Origin: Prosapia bicincta | Lineage: Eukaryota; Arthropoda; Insecta; Hemiptera; Cercopidae | Length of the DNA stretch: 64,000 nt | Reading direction: 5' to 3' | NCBI GenBank assembly: GCA_036971475.1 | Contig: JBAIZL010000001.1 | Location: forward strand, 103,151,350-103,215,349 | Shown: in pieces, positions 57,641-64,000 of the stretch | Numbering within the stretch: position 1 is the stretch's first letter | Layout of the letters: each line of letters opens with the position of its first letter | Notes under the pieces: generated by a model | Database searches by the model: none | The model's input: only the letters and a program-made list of their open reading frames with translations | What the model was told of the DNA's origin: nothing | Program-made: the position numbers and the translations under genes

Positions 57641-59607
57641 GAGCAATCACCAGATGATTAGTCGTAACTTAATCCTCTAGACTAGAGAGAGAGAACTTGT
57701 GAGGCCCATTCAATGTAGTTGACTCTGAGTTATAGTCATAATTGGTTGCCATTATTCAAGTATCTACCACGACACGACAAGTTTCATGAAAACCCAATAT
57801 GGACCGCCTAGATTTACTAGAATCCACCTAAACTGAAGCAATATTAATTATGGGATCATATTAAAGCAGGATGTAGGATAAGTACTAAATGTAAACGTCA
57901 ATGAATATATATGTTGTTTATATTTTAAAAAAAGCACACATTACAGTTTTTATCTAGTTAACTGATGATGATCATAGTTGGTTATGGTTGAAAAGGTTAA
58001 TAACCTACATATGTATTTTTATACAATTATAGTTTAAGAACTATATTCTGAATGTATTTTTAAATATGTTATATCCTTAACACAAATATTAAAGTTAAAA
58101 TAACGCATTTATTCATAATGGAAGAATGAAGACATACATATTTTCGTATTGTATTTTACCAAAATACGTGTAAAATAAAAACAATAAATTTATTCTTCAG
58201 TTTAAAAAAAAACTGTATACTCAAATATTGGATAGAGTTTATGATTTGCGTTCATGACAAATGGAATATTGTTTGCCAATGTAGACTAGTCGCATATCAA
58301 ACAAAGGATTTAACCTGGAGGAGCAATCTTCTACGATAAAACACTGCTTTTATTGACGTCCGTTCATCCGTACTTGATAAATTGGATTTCATTCTATAAT
58401 CTCAGAGCTCGTTTTCACTTTATATCTGACAGTCAAAAGGCAGGTATTATTCACGGTTAAATCCAACTATGGGCAAGTGAATTCATCAAAATATAAAAAT
58501 ATTAGAAACCTTTTTTTTCAAGTACAACCTAAGTTAAGTTTGTGATAACTCAAGTTCATTTATTTACAATAAGTATTTATACATCAGTAATTTTATAGTT
58601 ATTATTTCACTTTCTGTCTCTCCTTATCCAACAATCTTTCATACTGATATTCTACGTCTAATTAAAAGTATACAAAATCTTATAGTATTTATATTTGTCT
58701 AATATTCTCAATCGAGATTAGATCTTTTTACCAAATTACTATTTTTATTAGGCCTCCAATAAATTTCTATACCTTCACATTTATTTGAAACGAATTGTAA
58801 AAATGTTTTCTACTAAGAAAGAGATATATTATCTAAAAACAAAAGTTTATCATACTTTATAACAGAATAGAAATAAAAATTGTAAAACTACAAGAAATTT
58901 TAATTCAACAACAAGAAAATGTTATTCAGTAACATTTATTCAATTATTTTCAATGACAATTAGAATATGTCTATCCTAATATCTGAATATATGTCAGGCT
59001 GTATCTGTATGAAATTCCTTTGTAGTTACTGTTAGAAAAAAAAGGAATTAAAGTTAAAGATGATCGTAAACATCTTGGTAAAACGTCAGTTTTAGACAGA
59101 TTCTTGTAACCTTTAAATGACTACCTAGGAACATATTTCTCCATTTTTGTATTGTAGGTTGTTGCAATGATACTAACAGCAAGAGAGCTTTCATCGCAAA
59201 TCAAGCAATTCCAACAAATCAGGTACCTTGGAAGGGTAATACAGCGTGTATAATTTCAAATGTACCCGGGTCGATATATCAAAACGGGTCTTATTGCCAA
59301 TGTTTTTAAATTCTATTAAATGTATTGTTTATCAAAAGTAAAATTTCAGAACAGAACAATTTTTCTAACCTTAACTTATGCATAATTGTTGTGTACACTA
59401 TGTTTATATTTCAAGTTTAAAAAAAATATATACAGGTTTATTAAACTATGATTTAAAAGTGTTGTCATTTATTACTTAAAATACTACATTTCAAAGAAAA
59501 TTTCTATTTCTATAACAAGTGTATACAAATAGAGTAATTTGTAGAACAATCTGAACTATTGCATTTTTTAACGATTAAAATATCGTTAAATCAATTTTAT
59601 TTATGTG
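57641..59607. other. No supported gene
   Basis: About 2 kb of AT-rich DNA with no recognised feature. Confidence 0.35.
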
Positions 59608-61640
59608 TTCTAGTTAGAGTTCTGTACTAAGAATTTGTCAGAAAATGGAAGATAAATAATATTCTTCCAATTAAAATGATTATAAACATCAAAACTAAAT
59701 ATAACCGATTCTGTTTTTATCTGTTCTTTCACAAAACCTTTTCATGAACTCCTTAATTTTACCCATAAAACATCAAAGCCTTCAAGCTATATCAAGAGAG
59801 TTACAGTGTTATATTAAAGAATAGTATTTTATGTTACTTTACATTTTAAGTTGTGTTTCATTTTCAAATAATTTTTAAATATCAAACTACGATAACAAAT
59901 TTTGAAATATATGTAACAATAAGTTGCTACTTTTATACTTTGTGTGACCAATTCATAGTAAACAAAAGAACCTGGGGAAATTTTATTACCTAGTAGTTGT
60001 AAAGAACTTTAAAACTAACAAACTGCTTATATTAAGTAAAATAATGTAATTACATAAATATTGATTACAGTTAAGAGAAGTGCAGCAGTTTTTTGACAAT
60101 CATATGCATAAATCAATCACTATTGATTTCAATTTGTATCTTAAATAATTCATTGTCTAGAGTTCTTACGTCAGATTCAAATAGATAAGCTAAATAAGAG
60201 TGTTTAAGGAAACAAGGAATTAATTAAAACGTTGCTTACAATGTACAAAAGTAGATTTTAAAGAAATTTTATCACCTCATAGTTGTAACGAATTTTAAAA
60301 CTATTAAACAACTTATATTGAGTAAACTATTGTAGTTAGATAAATGTTCTTTATTAGGAAATGAATTTTTCTAATAAATGGGTTTAACGTTTCATTAGAA
60401 CGATGTATACACAATTTTGTTTCATTGCTTAGGATTTATTCACCAACTAAAGTGCAACAGTTTCTTGTCAATCAAATTCTTATAAAATCTTTCCCTATGG
60501 TTTTTATATTTTATTTTAAATAACTCATTGTCTAGAGTTCTTAGGTGAGATTCAAATGGATACGCTAAATTAGAGTGTTTAGGAGAGCAGAGCAAGGAAT
60601 TAATTAAAACATTGCATACAAGGTACAATAGTTCTAATGAAGCGACGCTGTGTTCTCTCACGTTATTTAAGTTATTCAGTTATTAGAGTGGCGCCGGTTG
60701 TAAGGCAAAATACGTCTCGAGGAATTTCATCCCAAACCTTGTAATTTCCAAGACTTTTAGAAAGAATTCGATACCATTATTTATTTGTTCTTCTTAGAGT
60801 TTAGTATTAAGAGTTTGTGAGAAAATGAAAGATAAATAATAATCTTCTATTTCAAATGGGTTTAAATGACTATAAAGATCAAAACCAATTATTAACTATT
60901 CAGATTGTATCTGTTCTTTCACAAATCCTTTTCCTCATTTGTTTCATATAGCCCGTAAAACATCAAAGTTTTCAAACCATATCAAGAGAGCAAAAGCATT
61001 ACACTAGAGAATAGTATCTTATGTTGGCCTACATTTTAACAAACAAGCTATATTTCATTTTCATTAAGTTTTAAATATAACCAATTTCGAAATGTATGTA
61101 ACAATAAGTTGCTACTTTTATATTATGGGCAAGGTCAGTTTATAGTAAAAAAAAGTATAACTTTTATTACCTCGTAGTTGTAACGAATTTCAAAACTAAC
61201 AAACAACTTATATGGAGTAAAATTCTGTGATTAGATAAATATTCCGTATTAGGGAATGAGTTAGTAGGCTAAATGAGTTAAACCTTTCAGTAGAACAATG
61301 TACACTAAATTAAATTTCTTTGCTTGGTATTTATTCACTAACTAAAGTACAATTGTTTTGACAATTGGATACATATATCTTTCTCGATAGATTTTAATTT
61401 GTATTTTAAATAGCTCATTGTATAGAGTTCTTACTCCAGATTCAAATGGATACGCTAAATTAGAGTGTTTAAGGAGAGCAAGAAATTAATTAAAACATTG
61501 CATACAAGGTACGATAGTTCTAATGAAGCGACGCTGTGTTCTCTCACGTTATTTAAGTTATTCAATTATTAGAGTGGCGCCGGTTGTAAGGCAAAATACG
61601 TCTCCAGGAATTCAGTCCCCACCATGTTATTCCCAAGTCT
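59608..61640. repeat. Complex direct repeat array
   Basis: Two segments recur. Segment 1 (AGTATTAAGAGTTTGTGAGA-like, then ATCTGTTCTTTCACAAA, then AACAATAAGTTGCTACTTTT) is at 59,608-59,985 and 60,785-61,165. Segment 2 (GTAGTTGTAACGAATTT, then CATTGTCTAGAGTTCTTA, then GCTAAATTAGAGTGTTTA) is at 59,986-60,250, 60,270-60,745 and 61,165-61,640. The last two copies of segment 2 are nearly identical over ATGAAGCGACGCTGTGTTCT and AGAGTGGCGCCGGTTGTAAG. A minus-strand frame (60440-60661) is open in the middle copy only and broken in the others. Confidence 0.8.
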
Positions 61641-61821
61641 TATAGAAATAATACCGGTGATTCGAAGCTGTGAGATATTTATTAACCCTGAATAAGTTTA
61701 ATCAAGACCGTATATAAAAGGAAAGATTAGTTTAGAAATGTTTCTACTGAAAGTTTATATGTTACTGCTACTTGTATCACGCGGGCGTTATTAGGTCTAT
61801 TCGGCCCAGCAGGTTCGTAGT

Positions 61822-63659
<1,838 letters not shown>

Positions 63660-63850
63660 AAAGAAAAAAAATTAAAGTCAATTCCTACTGAGGTCGACAA
63701 AATCATAATTTATTTTAATTATTTTTTATTACATAATTACAAATAATGTAATTATGTATATACATATTACAGAATCACAATATTAAGTGGCAAAATAGAA
63801 AGCGAATTTTCTTATCAGTTTCCATTTTCCTACCTATTCCGTACATGGGC
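63660..63850. repeat. Repeat D, partial copy 3
   Basis: AAAGTCAATTCCTACTGAGG and TATTAAGTGGCAAAATAGAA AGCGAATTTTC match 45,733-45,870 in the same orientation; the SINE-bearing part is absent. Confidence 0.5.
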
Positions 63851-64000
63851 TACTATGGGTATACAGTGTTGGTCTATTAATTTTGTTTGTTTAATATTTA
63901 TTCGCTTAATTTTTTCGCTTCTACGTTAAAACACTTTTGGTGTTTTATTGTTTTTCATTCTACCCCCCTATTTATAATGCTTTGGAGTTTGGACACAGTA

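Noticed and set aside
60440..60661. 73-codon minus-strand frame in the 59.6-61.6 kb array
   Set aside because: The same region is frameshifted or stopped in the other two copies, so it does not behave as a gene.
60690..60710. GTGGCGCCGG as a retroviral primer-binding site
   Set aside because: Only the first few bases match a tRNA-Lys-type site, there is no LTR next to it, and it is part of a tandem repeat.

Overview
The window looks like AT-rich, gene-poor nuclear DNA of an arthropod, most likely an insect. The evidence is LINE, BEL/Pao and Ty3/gypsy retroelement remains, long CA/GT microsatellites, tRNA-derived SINEs and a virus-like cassette of a kind known from arthropod genomes. A hemipteran host is only a guess. 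No complete host gene was recognised. The open frames named below are mainly mobile-element or virus-like genes.

Layout. 1-6,970: the right part of a Maverick/Polinton- or adintovirus-like endogenous element, all genes on the minus strand. Going leftward it holds a lone IAP-type RING protein, a zinc-motif protein, a frameshifted two-part protein, a two-finger C2H2 protein, and the start of a further frame that runs off the window and resembles the region in front of a protein-primed DNA polymerase B. Each gene has a TATA-like box roughly 45-110 nt upstream of its start. The right side ends in tandem repeats rich in TAACGG/CAACGG words. 7,580-14,315: dispersed long repeats (family A twice, family B once) with a tRNA-derived SINE between. 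15,046-17,760: a CA microsatellite and repeat family C. 17,755-22,495: an I-superfamily (Nimb-like) non-LTR retrotransposon on the minus strand, with ORF1 of the gag type and ORF2 carrying endonuclease and reverse transcriptase, frameshifted and cut off before an RNase H domain. 22,998-23,640: a relic of a second LINE type. 24,140-26,345: two tandem arrays (about 261 bp and 45 bp units), the second inside a 16-bp inverted repeat. 26,600-32,435: two more copies of family C. 33,610-38,770: a Ty3/gypsy 3' half (RNase H, integrase, putative LTR) joined to a BEL/Pao 3' half (integrase and LTR). 40,010-42,060: second copy of family B. 42,060-64,000: mostly unannotatable AT-rich DNA with SINEs, two large foldback palindromes, microsatellites, a tandem array at 59.6-61.6 kb and a few small open frames that might be exons.

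How it fits together. Nearly every coding frame here belongs to a self-propagating element, and nearly all carry a break (frameshift, stop, missing zinc ligand or truncation), so most look inactive. The least ordinary parts are the virus-like cassette, with separately promoted genes and a duplicated hairpin, and a 149-bp island that is almost unchanged between two otherwise diverged repeat copies 30.7 kb apart. All family assignments come from reading motifs by eye; no database search was possible.
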